Assembly: GCA_014846175.1 (NCBI GenBank)
Contig: RKAV01000058.1
Location: 1-22,237, forward strand
Source: a bacterium
GTDB taxonomy: Bacteria > Bacillota_I > Bacilli_A > RF39 > UBA660
DNA: 22,237 bases
Direction of reading: 5' to 3'
In this document: in pieces, positions 7,668-15,668 of the stretch
How positions within the stretch are numbered: position 1 is the first letter of the stretch
How the letters are laid out: each line of letters opens with the position of its first letter
The notes under the pieces: model-generated
What the model was told of the DNA's origin: nothing
The model's database searches: none
Seen by the model: the letters and a program-made list of their open reading frames with translations, nothing else
Made by a program: the position numbers and the translations under genes

Positions 7668-10600
7668 CTAAGTCATCCCCCTCTATAAAATAACTATCAT
7701 CAAAATCTTCTTCACTAATTTTTTCTTTAATTTCTTTTACCATTTCTTTAGTATTATCTTCTAGAGCTTCTCTTGTTGCTCGATCAAGTTCTTCGGCTTC
7801 AGCTTTTTCTTCTGCCTCTTCTATTTCTTTTAAATCTAATGCTTTTCCTTCGTCGTTAATGATTGAAATATCAAGTCCTAAAGCTTGGAATTCTTTCATT
7901 AATACTCTAAATGATTCAGGAATACCAGCTTCATTAATTTCTTGTCCCTTGACAATTGATTCAAATACTCTAACACGACCAATTACATCATCTGATTTTA
8001 CTGTCATCATTTCTTGTAATGTATAAGCTGCTCCATAAGCATATAATGCCCAAACTTCCATTTCACCGAAACGTTGTCCACCAAATTGAGCTTTACCTCC
8101 AAGTGGTTGTTGTGTTACTAATGAATAAGGCCCAGTACTTCTAGCATGTAGTTTATCATCAACCATGTGATGTAATTTAATCATGTACATTATACCTACA
8201 GAAATACGATTATCAAATGGTTCACCAGAACGTCCATCATATAGGATTGTTTTTCCATCTTTGTCCATTCCAGCTTCTTCCATCATTTCTTCAATATCAG
8301 AAATATGAGCTCCATCAAAAACTGGAGTTGCCACATACTCACCTAATTTTTTAGCGGCCATTCCCATATGTAATTCTAGGATTTGTCCTAAGTTCATACG
8401 AGATGGAACACCTTGTGGATTAAGCATGATATCAACTGGACGACCATCTGGTAAATATGGCATATCTTCTTGTGGAAGAATAAGTGAAATAACACCTTTG
8501 TTACCATGACGACCAGACATCTTATCTCCTACTTGAATTTTTCTCTTTTGAATAATGTATACTCTAATTACTTTAGAAACACCAGCAGGTAATTCGTCAT
8601 TATCTTTCCTTGAATAAATCTTAATATCATGAACAATACCATCTCCACCATGTGGAACTCTTAATGAGGTATCACGAACTTCACGTGTTTTTTCACCAAA
8701 GATAGCATGTAATAATTTTTCTTCACTAGTTAATTCAGCCATTCCCTTTGGAGTAACTTTTCCAACAAGAATATCTCCTTCTTTAACTTCTGTACCAATA
8801 GCAACGATACCATTAGCATCAAGATTTTTTCTTGCTTCTTCACTAACATTTGGAATATCTCTAGTAATTTCTTCAGGTCCAAGTTTAGTTTCTCTACATT
8901 GCATTTCATAATCTTCTAAGTGAAGTGATGTATATTTATCATCTTTTACTAAGTTCTCATTAAGTATTACAGCATCCTCATAGTTATAACCATTAAATGT
9001 CATAAATGCTACTGTAACATTTTTACCAAGAGCAAGTTCACCCATATCAGTACTATTACCATCAGCAATAACAGTCTTACCAGCTTCCACTTCTTCACCA
9101 ACTTGAACAATTGGACGTTGATGATTACAAATTCCTGAGTTAGCTAGTTCAAAATTAGCTAGATAGTAAGTATCTTCACCATTTTTAGTCTTAACTTTAA
9201 TCTTTTTGGCATCTACATAAGAAACAATACCATCTGCTTTTGCAACTACACAAACTCCTGAATCTTTTGCTGCAATATGCTCAACACCAGTTCCAATATA
9301 AGGAGCTTCTGTTTTTAAAAGTGGCATAGCCTGACGTTGCATGTTAGCACCCATTAATGCTCTATGAGCATCATCATGTTCTAGGAATGGAATACAACTT
9401 GTTGTTACAGATACAACTTGTTGAGGTGATACATCAATATAATCAACTTGTTCTGGTTTAGCAAGAATATTCTCATCACGGAATCTTGCAGATACCTGCT
9501 TATCTATAATTACATTATCTTCATTTGTATTTACTGTTGATTGACTGATTATATAATCTTGTTCTTCATCAGCAGTTAAATAATCTACATGCTCTGTTAT
9601 CTTACAGTTTTCAACTTTACGATATGGAGTCATAATAAATCCATATTCATCTATCTTAGCATAACTTGCAAGAGAGGTAATAAGTCCAATGTTTGGTCCT
9701 TCAGGTGATTCAATAGGACAAATTCTACCATAGTGAGAAGCGTTAACGTCACGTACTTCTACACCGGCTCTATCACGAGAAAGTCCACCTGGACCCAAAG
9801 CAGATAAACGTCTTTTATTTGTAAGTTCTGCAACTGGGTTAGTTTGATCCATAAATTGTGATAATTGACTGCTACCAAAGAATTCTTTCATAGCAGCTGT
9901 CACTGGACGTATATTAATTAATGTCTTAGGAGTTACTTCTTCCATTTCTTGTGTAGTCATTCTCTCACGAATAACACGTTCCATTCTTGAAACACCAATA
10001 CGGAATTGATTTTGTAAAAGTTCTCCCACTTGACGAATACGTCTATTTCCTAAATGGTCTATTTCATCAAAGTTACCAACACCATGTAATAAGTTTAAGT
10101 AATAAGATACTGAAGCATATACATCAGAAATAGTTAATCTTTTCACTTCTAGTGTTTGGTCATTACCAATAACTGTTAAAGTCTTCTTCTTATCTAATGG
10201 ATCTACAATCTTAATTTCTTGAACTTTATTATAAGTATCTAAATCTTCATTAACTGTTGTTTCAACAACACCATAACCAGCTGTGAAGATATCCTTTAAT
10301 TCTAAGAATACATCTTTATTAATTTTAGTTCCTTTGCTAAATTTAACTTCGCCATCAACTTTAATATCTTCTGCTAATGTTTGATTTAACAAGCGATCTA
10401 AAATATTTAATTTTCTATTAAACTTATAACGACCAACTTTAGCTAAATCATAACGAAATTCATCAAAAAATCTAGTAATAATTTGATTCTTAGAAGAATC
10501 AAGCGTAGCAGGTTCACCTGGTCTTAATTTTTCATATATCTCAATTAAAGCTTCATCTGTATTCTTAGTTGAATCTTTTTGAATAGTGTTTTTTAAATAA

Positions 10601-11244
10601 TCATCTTCTCCAAACATCTTCAAAATTTCTTCATCAGAAGAAAGTCCAAAAGCACGTAAAAGAGTAGTAAGAGTTACTTTTCTAGTTCTATCGATTCTTA
10701 CATATAAAACATCTCTAGCATCAGTTTCAAACTCTAACCAAGTACCGCGTGTAGGAATGATTTGAGATGTAATTAACTCACGACCATTTTTATCTATTTC
10801 TCTATTATAATAAACGCTTGGACTACGTACTAATTGTGATACAATAACACGCTCTGCACCATTAATTACAAAGGTACCACTATCAGTCATAGTAGGCATA
10901 TCACCCATAAAAATTTCTTGTTCTTTTACTTCACCAGTTTCTCTATTAAATAAACGAACATCAACTTTTAAAGGAGATGCAAAAGTTGTTTCTCTATCTT
11001 TACTTTCTTTAATAGTATATCTTGGACTGTCAAAATGATAATCCCCAAATTCTAAAGACAAAGTACCAGAAAAGTTTTCCACAGGGAATAAATCCTCAAA
11101 TACCTCTTTAATACCAGTAGTAATAAACCAATCATATGATTTCTTTTGAATTTCTAATAAATCCTTTAATTCATAAGTATTTCTTATTTTTGAATAATTT
11201 CTTCTTTCACGATGTTTTCCATATTTTACTATTTTATATGCCAC
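7651..11244 (-). CDS. rpoB: DNA-directed RNA polymerase subunit beta
   Basis: Second-largest RNA polymerase subunit; forms the catalytic cleft with beta'. The 1197 residues match low-GC Firmicutes. The rifampicin pocket begins at [15 protein letters not shown] and runs through [19 protein letters not shown]; residue 476 is Asn where rifampicin-sensitive bacteria carry His (E. coli 526). Downstream are [13 protein letters not shown] and the C-terminal clamp region. The protein ends in an acidic tail ([15 protein letters not shown]). The start codon is GTG at 11242-11244 with AGGGGTGA at good distance; an ATG 4 bases upstream is in another frame and closes at once. It shares 17 bases with rpoC, so the two are translated together. 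A promoter probably lies at the end of the methyltransferase gene. Confidence 0.98.
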   Translation of the reverse strand: MAYKIVKYGKHRERRNYSKIRNTYELKDLLEIQKKSYDWFITTGIKEVFEDLFPVENFSGTLSLEFGDYHFDSPRYTIKESKDRETTFASPLKVDVRLFNRETGEVKEQEIFMGDMPTMTDSGTFVINGAERVIVSQLVRSPSVYYNREIDKNGRELITSQIIPTRGTWLEFETDARDVLYVRIDRTRKVTLTTLLRAFGLSSDEEILKMFGEDDYLKNTIQKDSTKNTDEALIEIYEKLRPGEPATLDSSKNQIITRFFDEFRYDLAKVGRYKFNRKLNILDRLLNQTLAEDIKVDGEVKFSKGTKINKDVFLELKDIFTAGYGVVETTVNEDLDTYNKVQEIKIVDPLDKKKTLTVIGNDQTLEVKRLTISDVYASVSYYLNLLHGVGNFDEIDHLGNRRIRQVGELLQNQFRIGVSRMERVIRERMTTQEMEEVTPKTLINIRPVTAAMKEFFGSSQLSQFMDQTNPVAELTNKRRLSALGPGGLSRDRAGVEVRDVNASHYGRICPIESPEGPNIGLITSLASYAKIDEYGFIMTPYRKVENCKITEHVDYLTADEEQDYIISQSTVNTNEDNVIIDKQVSARFRDENILAKPEQVDYIDVSPQQVVSVTTSCIPFLEHDDAHRALMGANMQRQAMPLLKTEAPYIGTGVEHIAAKDSGVCVVAKADGIVSYVDAKKIKVKTKNGEDTYYLANFELANSGICNHQRPIVQVGEEVEAGKTVIADGNSTDMGELALGKNVTVAFMTFNGYNYEDAVILNENLVKDDKYTSLHLEDYEMQCRETKLGPEEITRDIPNVSEEARKNLDANGIVAIGTEVKEGDILVGKVTPKGMAELTSEEKLLHAIFGEKTREVRDTSLRVPHGGDGIVHDIKIYSRKDNDELPAGVSKVIRVYIIQKRKIQVGDKMSGRHGNKGVISLILPQEDMPYLPDGRPVDIMLNPQGVPSRMNLGQILELHMGMAAKKLGEYVATPVFDGAHISDIEEMMEEAGMDKDGKTILYDGRSGEPFDNRISVGIMYMIKLHHMVDDKLHARSTGPYSLVTQQPLGGKAQFGGQRFGEMEVWALYAYGAAYTLQEMMTVKSDDVIGRVRVFESIVKGQEINEAGIPESFRVLMKEFQALGLDISIINDEGKALDLKEIEEAEEKAEAEELDRATREALEDNTKEMVKEIKEKISEEDFDDSYFIEGDDLDDGSK

Positions 11245-11312
11245 TCATCTTCACCCCTATACACAATTTTTCGTACAAATGTTACTTTAAAAATAACACG
11301 TTGCCAATTTAT

Positions 11313-11342
11313 ATTATTAACACAACTCTAGCAACAAGTCAA
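11313..11342 (-). promoter_or_regulatory. Likely rpoB promoter
   Basis: TTGACT (11337-11342) and AATAAT (11313-11318) with an 18 bp spacer, each 5 of 6 to consensus. The TGA of the -35 is the stop codon of the methyltransferase gene. The predicted leader before the GTG start is about 60 bases. Confidence 0.5.
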
Positions 11343-11926
11343 CTGTTTTCAGCTAAAATTATGAAAAAACCTTTATCTTTTTTTACCACTTCGATTTTAT
11401 ATATATTGCTTAAATCTTTTATTACTGATTTAGCTCCCTGGTCTTTATGAATTACAAAATAAAGTTTACCATTATTATTAAGATATTTTTTAGCACCTAT
11501 TAGTATTTCATACACCTTCTTTTTCCCAGCATGAATCGGTGGATTAGTTACTATCAAATCATATTTTTTAGTTATATTTTGATAAGCATCACTTTCAAAA
11601 ACTTCCACATTATTGCATTTATTTTCTAATATATTTTTTTTAGTTAAATGTAAAGCTCTTTTATTAATATCAACCATAGTTGTATAACAACTATATTTTT
11701 TATTTAAAATAATTCCCAATGTTCCATAACCACATCCCATATCAAGAATAAAGTTATATTTATCATCTTTAATTGATTCTAATAATAATTTGCTTCCATA
11801 ATCTATACCATTCTTAGCAAAAACACCATTATCAGTATAGAATATAAACTGTTTATTAAATATTGAACAACTTATTCTTTTTAATTGACTTTTTAAATTT
11901 TTGTCATTTTCAAAATATTGGCTCAT
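11339..11926 (-). CDS. ybxB: Class I SAM methyltransferase, RsmC-like (YbxB)
   Basis: Probable 16S rRNA guanine-N2 methyltransferase of the RsmC superfamily, acting on assembling ribosomes. Of the 195 residues, the N-terminal NGVFAKNGIDYGSKLLLE resembles the segment before the fold in RsmC-like proteins. Motif I is LDMGCGYG (61-68), the acidic end of strand 2 is D86, and motif IV is NPPIHAGK (128-135), the NPP signature of amino-group methylation. In B. subtilis ybxB occupies the same place between rplL and rpoB, which supports the call. GGAGAG precedes the ATG. It has its own strong promoter and a terminator-like leader. The stop is TGA, showing that TGA is a stop codon here. The exact base methylated is not known from sequence. 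Confidence 0.88.
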   Translation of the reverse strand: MSQYFENDKNLKSQLKRISCSIFNKQFIFYTDNGVFAKNGIDYGSKLLLESIKDDKYNFILDMGCGYGTLGIILNKKYSCYTTMVDINKRALHLTKKNILENKCNNVEVFESDAYQNITKKYDLIVTNPPIHAGKKKVYEILIGAKKYLNNNGKLYFVIHKDQGAKSVIKDLSNIYKIEVVKKDKGFFIILAENS

Positions 11927-11943
11927 TTTATCTCTCCAAACAA

Positions 11944-11983
11944 GAAAAAGACAACCTTATATATCATCGATAAACAGTTGTCT
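11944..11983 (-). terminator. Terminator-like hairpin in the methyltransferase leader
   Basis: In the RNA AGACAAC (11977-11983) pairs with GUUGUCU (11949-11955), with a small inner stem UAUC-GAU-GAUA, followed by UUUUUC. It lies only about 10 bases downstream of the predicted transcript start and 18 bases before the methyltransferase ATG. It would stop both read-through from the zinc-ribbon gene and transcripts from its own promoter. It may be an attenuator. No known riboswitch or T-box sequence is recognisable. Confidence 0.6.
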
Positions 11984-11997
11984 CCTTTCGTATGGTT

Positions 11998-12026
11998 ATA
12001 ATACAATATTTTTTTTAAATCGTCAA
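11998..12026 (-). promoter_or_regulatory. Promoter of the methyltransferase gene
   Basis: TTGACG (12021-12026), a 17 bp spacer rich in A and TATTAT (11998-12003), with TG directly before the -10 but no intervening base. A strong match to the sigma-A consensus. The start is predicted near 11991. Confidence 0.75.
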
Positions 12027-12049
12027 CATTTTTTTAATTTTTTATTTAT

Positions 12050-12628
12050 CTAACAGTATAATAATATTATAGTTAATGAAATGAAAAAATAATTAATTGC
12101 ATAATGCATAAATATTGTTGGCATAAGCCAATAACTAGATACTTTTTTCATAAACAAAGTAAAGAAAACTTTCATAACCAAATAATAAATAAGAATCAAA
12201 TAAACAAAATAATAATTTTTAACAAATAATGTTAAAGCTGTTATAAAAAAGTTAAAAGATGATATAACTACACAAGTAACAAAAGATGTAAGACAAGAAA
12301 CCTTTCTATGATAATAGAAAAAAGTTCCAAGCACTATAGATAATAAGAATTGAACAAATGGATTAACCCCAAAAGCTGCTATTGGCGTTAAATTTATATT
12401 TTTAAAGAACAGCAAATTAACTAAAAAAGTAATGAAACTAATTACACAAGATAAAAATATTATTAAAAATTCACTTTTAAAATCTTCAGGATAAGGAGGA
12501 TGAAATACTTGATTTATAACATCAGAAAATGAAAAGCGAGAAACCTGTTTTTCACTTTCTTTTCCTTCATAACCACATATATAACAAGGATAAGTATCAA
12601 TCTTTCGCCCGCATTTATCACAAACCAT
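12050..12628 (-). CDS. Zinc-ribbon membrane protein of unknown function
   Basis: I do not recognise a named family. The 192 residues begin with a short cytoplasmic-type zinc ribbon, C3-x2-C6-x8-C15-x2-C18, followed by a linker of about 30 residues and probably five transmembrane segments (about 53-75, 89-107, 113-136, 139-160 and 166-190). The layout, one CxxC-CxxC ribbon plus a hydrophobic bundle, recalls zinc-ribbon/Yip1-like proteins of Firmicutes, but this is shape only. GTAGGAGG precedes the ATG by about 10 bases. It sits after the rplL terminator and before the methyltransferase promoter; I see no convincing promoter, so it may be expressed by read-through from rplL. Its gene neighbours do not reveal a role. 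Confidence 0.7.
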   Translation of the reverse strand: MVCDKCGRKIDTYPCYICGYEGKESEKQVSRFSFSDVINQVFHPPYPEDFKSEFLIIFLSCVISFITFLVNLLFFKNINLTPIAAFGVNPFVQFLLSIVLGTFFYYHRKVSCLTSFVTCVVISSFNFFITALTLFVKNYYFVYLILIYYLVMKVFFTLFMKKVSSYWLMPTIFMHYAINYFFISLTIILLYC

Positions 12629-12660
12629 AATTAAAAGCCTCCTACTATTATTAGGATAAC

Positions 12661-12687
12661 AAAAAAGATAGCATATTGCTACCTTTT
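12661..12687 (-). terminator. Intrinsic terminator after rplL
   Basis: A 10 bp stem (12678-12687 with 12663-12672, one G-U pair) with loop AAUAU, directly followed by further U. It ends the rplJ-rplL transcript about 40 bases after the rplL stop codon. The 38 bases between stop and stem show nothing else. Confidence 0.85.
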
Positions 12688-12726
12688 CTAAAATTAATTT
12701 ATTATTTTCAAACTGTTTTACATCAA

Positions 12727-13095
12727 TTACTTAACTTCTACAGTAGCTCCAGCTTCTTCAAGCTTAGCTTTAATTTCATTAGCTTCTTCCATAGAAATGT
12801 TTTCTTTGATTGGAGAACCAGCATTATCAACTAAATCTTTAGATTCTTTTAATCCAAGACCAGTAATTTCACGAACTACTTTGATAACAGCTACTTTAGC
12901 AGCTCCAGCATCAGAAATAGATACTGTAACAGTTGCAGGTCCTTGATCTTCTTGAGCAGCTGGAGCAGCAGCAACAGCTACAGCAGATGGATCTACACCA
13001 AATTCCTCCTTCATTGCGTCTACTAATTCTTTAATTTCTAAAAGATTCATTTCTTTTAATGAACTAATAAATTCATCTCTTGTTAATTTTGCCAT
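12727..13095 (-). CDS. rplL: Ribosomal protein L7/L12
   Basis: Stalk protein of the large subunit that recruits translation factors; several dimers bind L10. I chose MAKLTRDEF at 13095, with AAGGAGG 7 bases before the ATG, over an in-frame upstream start that would add 15 lysine-rich residues. The resulting 122 residues are the normal length. The N-terminal dimerisation helices span about 1-33, an Ala-rich hinge about 38-50, and the C-terminal factor-binding domain follows with [20 protein letters not shown]. It starts 13 bases after rplJ and is cotranscribed with it, ending at a clear terminator. Confidence 0.97.
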   Translation of the reverse strand: MAKLTRDEFISSLKEMNLLEIKELVDAMKEEFGVDPSAVAVAAAPAAQEDQGPATVTVSISDAGAAKVAVIKVVREITGLGLKESKDLVDNAGSPIKENISMEEANEIKAKLEEAGATVEVK

Positions 13096-13108
13096 TTTAT
13101 ATTCCTCC

Positions 13109-13609
13109 TTATTTTTCACTTTCTTCTTTTTGTTCACCATATAAATTTAAGCAGATTGATAGGTCGCGAACAAGTCCTATCATACCACCAGCAAGCATAG
13201 TAAGTAATCCATCTCTTGATGGGATTGTTGCATATTCTTTTAACTTTTCAGAATCAGCGATTTCTCCATCAACTACACCAACTTTTAATACTAAAGCTTC
13301 ATGGTCTTTTGCAAAGTCTGATAAAACTTTAATAGGTGCAATTTGATCCTTACTATAAGCAAATGCACTTGGTCCTTCTAAAGATGATGATAAATCAATA
13401 TCAAGATCATTGAAAGCTCTTGCCATTAATGTGTTTTTATAAACTTTATAATTAGCATCAGCATTTCTTAAAGCACATCTTAATTCTTTGATTTCAGCAT
13501 CTGTTAAACCACGATAATCGAATAATACAAAACTAGAGCTATCATTTACTTTATTTTTGATTTCATCGATTACTGTTTGCTTCTTCTCTAAGATTTTCTT
13601 ATTTGCCAT
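13109..13609 (-). CDS. rplJ: Ribosomal protein L10
   Basis: Base of the ribosomal stalk; binds 23S rRNA and the L7/L12 dimers. The 166 residues are normal. The N-terminal rRNA-binding domain includes [18 protein letters not shown] and [31 protein letters not shown] is near the C-terminus, followed by the L12-binding helix and an acidic end. AGGAGG precedes the ATG by 6 bases. Expression is probably feedback-controlled: the leader matches the L10 leader family and contains a terminator-like hairpin between the family core and the start codon. It has a perfect-consensus promoter of its own, separate from rplK-rplA. Confidence 0.97.
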   Translation of the reverse strand: MANKKILEKKQTVIDEIKNKVNDSSSFVLFDYRGLTDAEIKELRCALRNADANYKVYKNTLMARAFNDLDIDLSSSLEGPSAFAYSKDQIAPIKVLSDFAKDHEALVLKVGVVDGEIADSEKLKEYATIPSRDGLLTMLAGGMIGLVRDLSICLNLYGEQKEESEK

Positions 13610-13632
13610 AACATCCTCCTATCTAGTTTGAA

Positions 13633-13731
13633 GGTGCAAAAAAGTTCTCAAAAGACTTCGAGAACTTTCTAACGAACGTTGTCCTCGGTAGGATTTATTT
13701 TTATACCTACTGTCTTTGGCACCAACAAATT
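13633..13731 (-). promoter_or_regulatory. L10 leader (autoregulatory RNA of rplJ-rplL)
   Basis: The RNA has GGUGCC, then GACAGUAGGU, an AU-rich loop, and UCCUACCGAGGACAACG, the conserved core of the ribosomal L10 leader family. GUAGG (13706-13710) pairs with CCUAC (13688-13692). GGUGC (13719-13723) can also pair with GCACC (13633-13637) downstream of the terminator. L10, or L10 with L12, is known to bind such leaders and lower its own synthesis. Identification rests on motif recall, not a covariance search. Confidence 0.88.
13641..13668 (-). terminator. Attenuator hairpin in the rplJ leader
   Basis: AAAGUUCUC pairs perfectly with GAGAACUUU (13660-13668 with 13641-13649). G-U and A-U pairs can extend the stem inward to a four-base loop, and the tail gives six U. 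It lies about 31 bases before the rplJ ATG, so it would set the fraction of transcripts that reach rplJ. Confidence 0.85.
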
Positions 13732-13737
13732 AACATT

Positions 13738-13766
13738 ATTATATATTATAAATTATTATTTGTCAA
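13738..13766 (-). promoter_or_regulatory. rplJ promoter, perfect consensus
   Basis: TTGACA (13761-13766), 17 bp spacer, TATAAT (13738-13743): 12 of 12 matches to the sigma-A boxes. The -35 lies on the last codons of rplA, ending just before its stop codon (TTT GAC AAA TAA). The start is predicted near 13731, exactly where the L10 leader begins. Confidence 0.9.
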
Positions 13767-14454
13767 AACTATTTGTATCAATTTTTATTCCAGGACCCAT
13801 AGTTGATGAAATTGAAATATTTTTAATATATTCACCTTTTGCAGTTGATGGTTTAATCTTAATGATTTGTCCTACAAAAGCATTCATATTAGATAATAAA
13901 TCATCATCACTAAATGAAGCCTTACCAATGATAGCATGAATATTTCCAAAACTATCAGTACGGTATTCTACACGTCCAGCTTTTGCATCAGTTACAGCTT
14001 TTGCAACATCAGTAGTAACAGTACCTGTCTTAGGATTAGGCATTAATCCTTTAGGACCTAAAACACGACCTAATCTACCAAGTAAAGGCATCATATCTGG
14101 AGTAGCAATCATTGTATCAAAATCGAACCAATTTTCTTTTTCGATTTTTTCTAACATATCTGTATCTCCTACATAATCAGCTCCTGCTTCTTGTGCAGCT
14201 TTAGCTTGATCTCCTTTAGCAATAACTAATACTTTAGTAGTTTTCCCTGTTCCTTTTGGTAAAACTATAGCTCCTCTTAATTGTTGATCTGCTTTTTTAG
14301 TATCAAGATTAAGTCTCATAGCAATTTCAATAGAAGCATCAAAAGATGTAATGCTTGTTTCTTTTACCAATTTAACAGCTTCTTCTTTTGTGTAGATTTT
14401 GCTTTTTTCTACTTTTTTAAGAGCTTCACAATATTTCTTGCTTCTCTTCTTCAT
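13756..14454 (-). CDS. rplA: Ribosomal protein L1
   Basis: Binds helices 76-78 of 23S rRNA at the L1 stalk and moves deacylated tRNA out of the E site; in many bacteria it also represses its own mRNA. The 232 residues are normal. The start [20 protein letters not shown] and the regions [37 protein letters not shown] and [16 protein letters not shown] are all family landmarks. AAGGAGG lies 7 bases before the ATG and at the base of a structured region that fits an L1 binding site. Its last codons carry the -35 of the rplJ promoter. Confidence 0.98.
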   Translation of the reverse strand: MKKRSKKYCEALKKVEKSKIYTKEEAVKLVKETSITSFDASIEIAMRLNLDTKKADQQLRGAIVLPKGTGKTTKVLVIAKGDQAKAAQEAGADYVGDTDMLEKIEKENWFDFDTMIATPDMMPLLGRLGRVLGPKGLMPNPKTGTVTTDVAKAVTDAKAGRVEYRTDSFGNIHAIIGKASFSDDDLLSNMNAFVGQIIKIKPSTAKGEYIKNISISSTMGPGIKIDTNSFDK

Positions 14455-14467
14455 TTTTATTCCTCCT

Positions 14468-14512
14468 TATGTGGTTTTACGGGGTAAGCAAAGCTTAAAT
14501 TCCTCCCACATA
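14468..14512 (-). promoter_or_regulatory. Putative L1 binding site before rplA
   Basis: UAUGUGG (14506-14512) pairs with CCACAUA (14468-14474). The left arm continues into GGGAGGA and a small inner hairpin UAAGC-UUU-GCUUA. The GUGGGAGG...CCACAUAAGGAGG pattern is what I recall from rplK-rplA gaps of Firmicutes and imitates the L1 site of 23S rRNA. The closing stem abuts the rplA ribosome site, so bound L1 could block rplA translation. Confidence 0.65.
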
Positions 14513-14532
14513 GGTTTTAAACCTATATGTTA

Positions 14533-14967
14533 TTACTTATCTTCTTCTACAGCAACACCCATATTTTGAGCAGTTCCTGCAACAATTTTCTTAGCTTCTT
14601 CAACATCATAGCAATTTAAATCTGGTAATTTAATTTCTGCTATTTCTTTAAGTTGCTCTTTTGTTAATGTAGCTACTACTTCATTCTTTCCTTTTACAGA
14701 ACCTTTTTGAATTTTAGCATACTTTTTAATTAAGAAACTTGTAGGTGGAGTTTTAATTACAAAATCAAAACTACGATCATCATAAACTGAAATTTCAACA
14801 GGCACAACATCTCCCATTTTATCTCTAGTTGCATCATTGTACTTAGTACAAAATTCTTGTAAATTAATACCTAAAGGTCCAAGTACAGTACCAACTGGTG
14901 GAGCTGGGTTAGCCTTTCCTGCTTGAATTTGTAAACCTACTTTTTTTACAACTTCTTTCTTTGCCAC
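14533..14967 (-). CDS. rplK: Ribosomal protein L11
   Basis: Binds the GTPase-centre region of 23S rRNA together with the L10-L12 stalk. The correct start is the GTG at 14965-14967, giving M-AKKEVVKKVGLQIQAGKANP and 144 residues, the family length; AAAGGATG lies before it. A longer frame beginning with ATG at 15036 would add 23 residues encoded by the structured leader and is not credible. Landmarks are the N-terminal PAPPVGTVLGPLGINLQEF and the C-terminal rRNA-binding KIQKGS and a TAQNMGV-type end. It has its own promoter inside the end of the upstream unknown gene and is followed by rplA 78 bases later. Confidence 0.96.
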   Translation of the reverse strand: MAKKEVVKKVGLQIQAGKANPAPPVGTVLGPLGINLQEFCTKYNDATRDKMGDVVPVEISVYDDRSFDFVIKTPPTSFLIKKYAKIQKGSVKGKNEVVATLTKEQLKEIAEIKLPDLNCYDVEEAKKIVAGTAQNMGVAVEEDK

Positions 14968-14988
14968 GAAAAACACATCCTTTCTTCC

Positions 14989-15037
14989 CTCGTTTTCGCG
15001 AGTGGTCTTAATAGCTTTTATACGTTTGCTTCCCACT
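14989..15037 (-). promoter_or_regulatory. Structured rplK leader, possible second L1 site
   Basis: AGUGG (15033-15037) pairs with CCACU (15001-15005), enclosing GAAGC...AGCUAUUA. The left arm reads GUGGGAAGC, close to the GUGGGAGG seen before rplA. A neighbouring hairpin CUCG-CGAAAA-CGAG (14989-15002) shares two bases with the right arm, so the two cannot fully coexist. L1 or another factor may choose between them; this is inference. Confidence 0.45.
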
Positions 15038-15069
15038 TATTTATCTATATTAATTAATATAGCCCTTAA

Positions 15070-15098
15070 ATAATATCATATTTTTCTTTATTTTTCAA
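15070..15098 (-). promoter_or_regulatory. rplK promoter
   Basis: TTGAAA (15093-15098), 17 bp, TATTAT (15070-15075) with TGA before it (extended -10). The -35 is formed by the last two codons of the unknown gene 15088-15666. The start is predicted near 15063, giving a leader of about 95 bases that includes an 18 bp perfect palindrome at 15045-15062. Confidence 0.75.
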
Positions 15099-15666
15099 TC
15101 AATTTATTGAATTGTGACTTTATTTTTATCAGTTTTTTACTATTTTCATCCATTTTATGACAACTTTCATAAATTATAGTGGTAGCCTGCTTAGAATCAA
15201 ACACTGTTTTAACTCCAACACCAGGTGTTGTAGCTAACATAAAATCAGTTTGAAATTTACCATTCATACTAGATGAACAATTTATTAAATTAGTATAAAA
15301 TGATAATATTTCACTTCTAAGTTGATATAACTGAAAAAAGTTTTCAATACAATTATTATCTCTAGTTAACTTTACATAATCTTTTCCATCAACTACTTCT
15401 GCAAACAACTTATTAGCATATACTTCTGAAGAGAATAACCAATTTTCATATAAAGCTGTATCTATAAAAAGATTATTTTTTATAATAGCAAACTGATTAT
15501 AAAACTCTTCAAAAGTTGTCAAATCAATATTTTCCTCCATAATAGAAAATTGTTGATAAGTAGTATTTAGTATAAATCCTTTTTCTATATCATTAAGAAT
15601 ACCTGTTCTAAGTGCTTCTTTGTATAATAAGTTTGAAATTTTTATTTTTTCATCTAAAGTTTGCAT
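15088..15666 (-). CDS. Unknown soluble protein between nusG and rplK
   Basis: I do not recognise this 192-residue protein. It starts 2 bases after the nusG stop with only a weak AAGG ribosome site inside the nusG end, so its translation probably depends on ribosomes leaving nusG. It has no signal peptide, membrane segment or metal motif. The composition is rich in Asn, Phe, Tyr, Ile and Leu and the sequence suggests mostly helix (LDEKIKISNLLYKEALRTGI; a C-terminal helix from about residue 168). A short SSSMNGKFQTDFMLATTPGV near 131-150 is the least helical part. It is probably cotranscribed with secE-nusG, and its last codons hold the rplK promoter. A role in translation or secretion is suggested only by position. 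Confidence 0.75.
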   Translation of the reverse strand: MQTLDEKIKISNLLYKEALRTGILNDIEKGFILNTTYQQFSIMEENIDLTTFEEFYNQFAIIKNNLFIDTALYENWLFSSEVYANKLFAEVVDGKDYVKLTRDNNCIENFFQLYQLRSEILSFYTNLINCSSSMNGKFQTDFMLATTPGVGVKTVFDSKQATTIIYESCHKMDENSKKLIKIKSQFNKLIEK

Positions 15667-15668
15667 AA

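Noticed and set aside
11339..11341. TGA read as tryptophan (Mycoplasma code)
   Set aside because: If TGA were Trp the methyltransferase would run on for several codons into the rpoB leader. The other genes need no internal TGA, and Trp codons checked are TGG.
11923..11967. Fourteen-codon leader peptide before the methyltransferase
   Set aside because: The ATG is about 14 bases from the only AAAGGAG and the frame has no meaningful codon run, so I do not call it a gene; it is mentioned only within the leader finding.
13096..13140. N-terminal extension of rplL (15 residues)
   Set aside because: It overlaps rplJ and reads through the AAGGAGG that serves the true start MAKLTRDEF.
14968..15036. 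N-terminal extension of rplK from an ATG at 15036
   Set aside because: The added 23 residues are absent from L11 and are encoded by the structured leader; the GTG at 14967 has a ribosome site and gives the normal L11 start.
15045..15062. Perfect 18 bp palindrome CTATATTAATTAATATAG as an operator or attachment site
   Set aside because: It is made only of A and T apart from the ends, occurs once in view, and may be chance in AT-rich DNA; it lies just after the predicted rplK start, so an operator role remains possible but unsupported.
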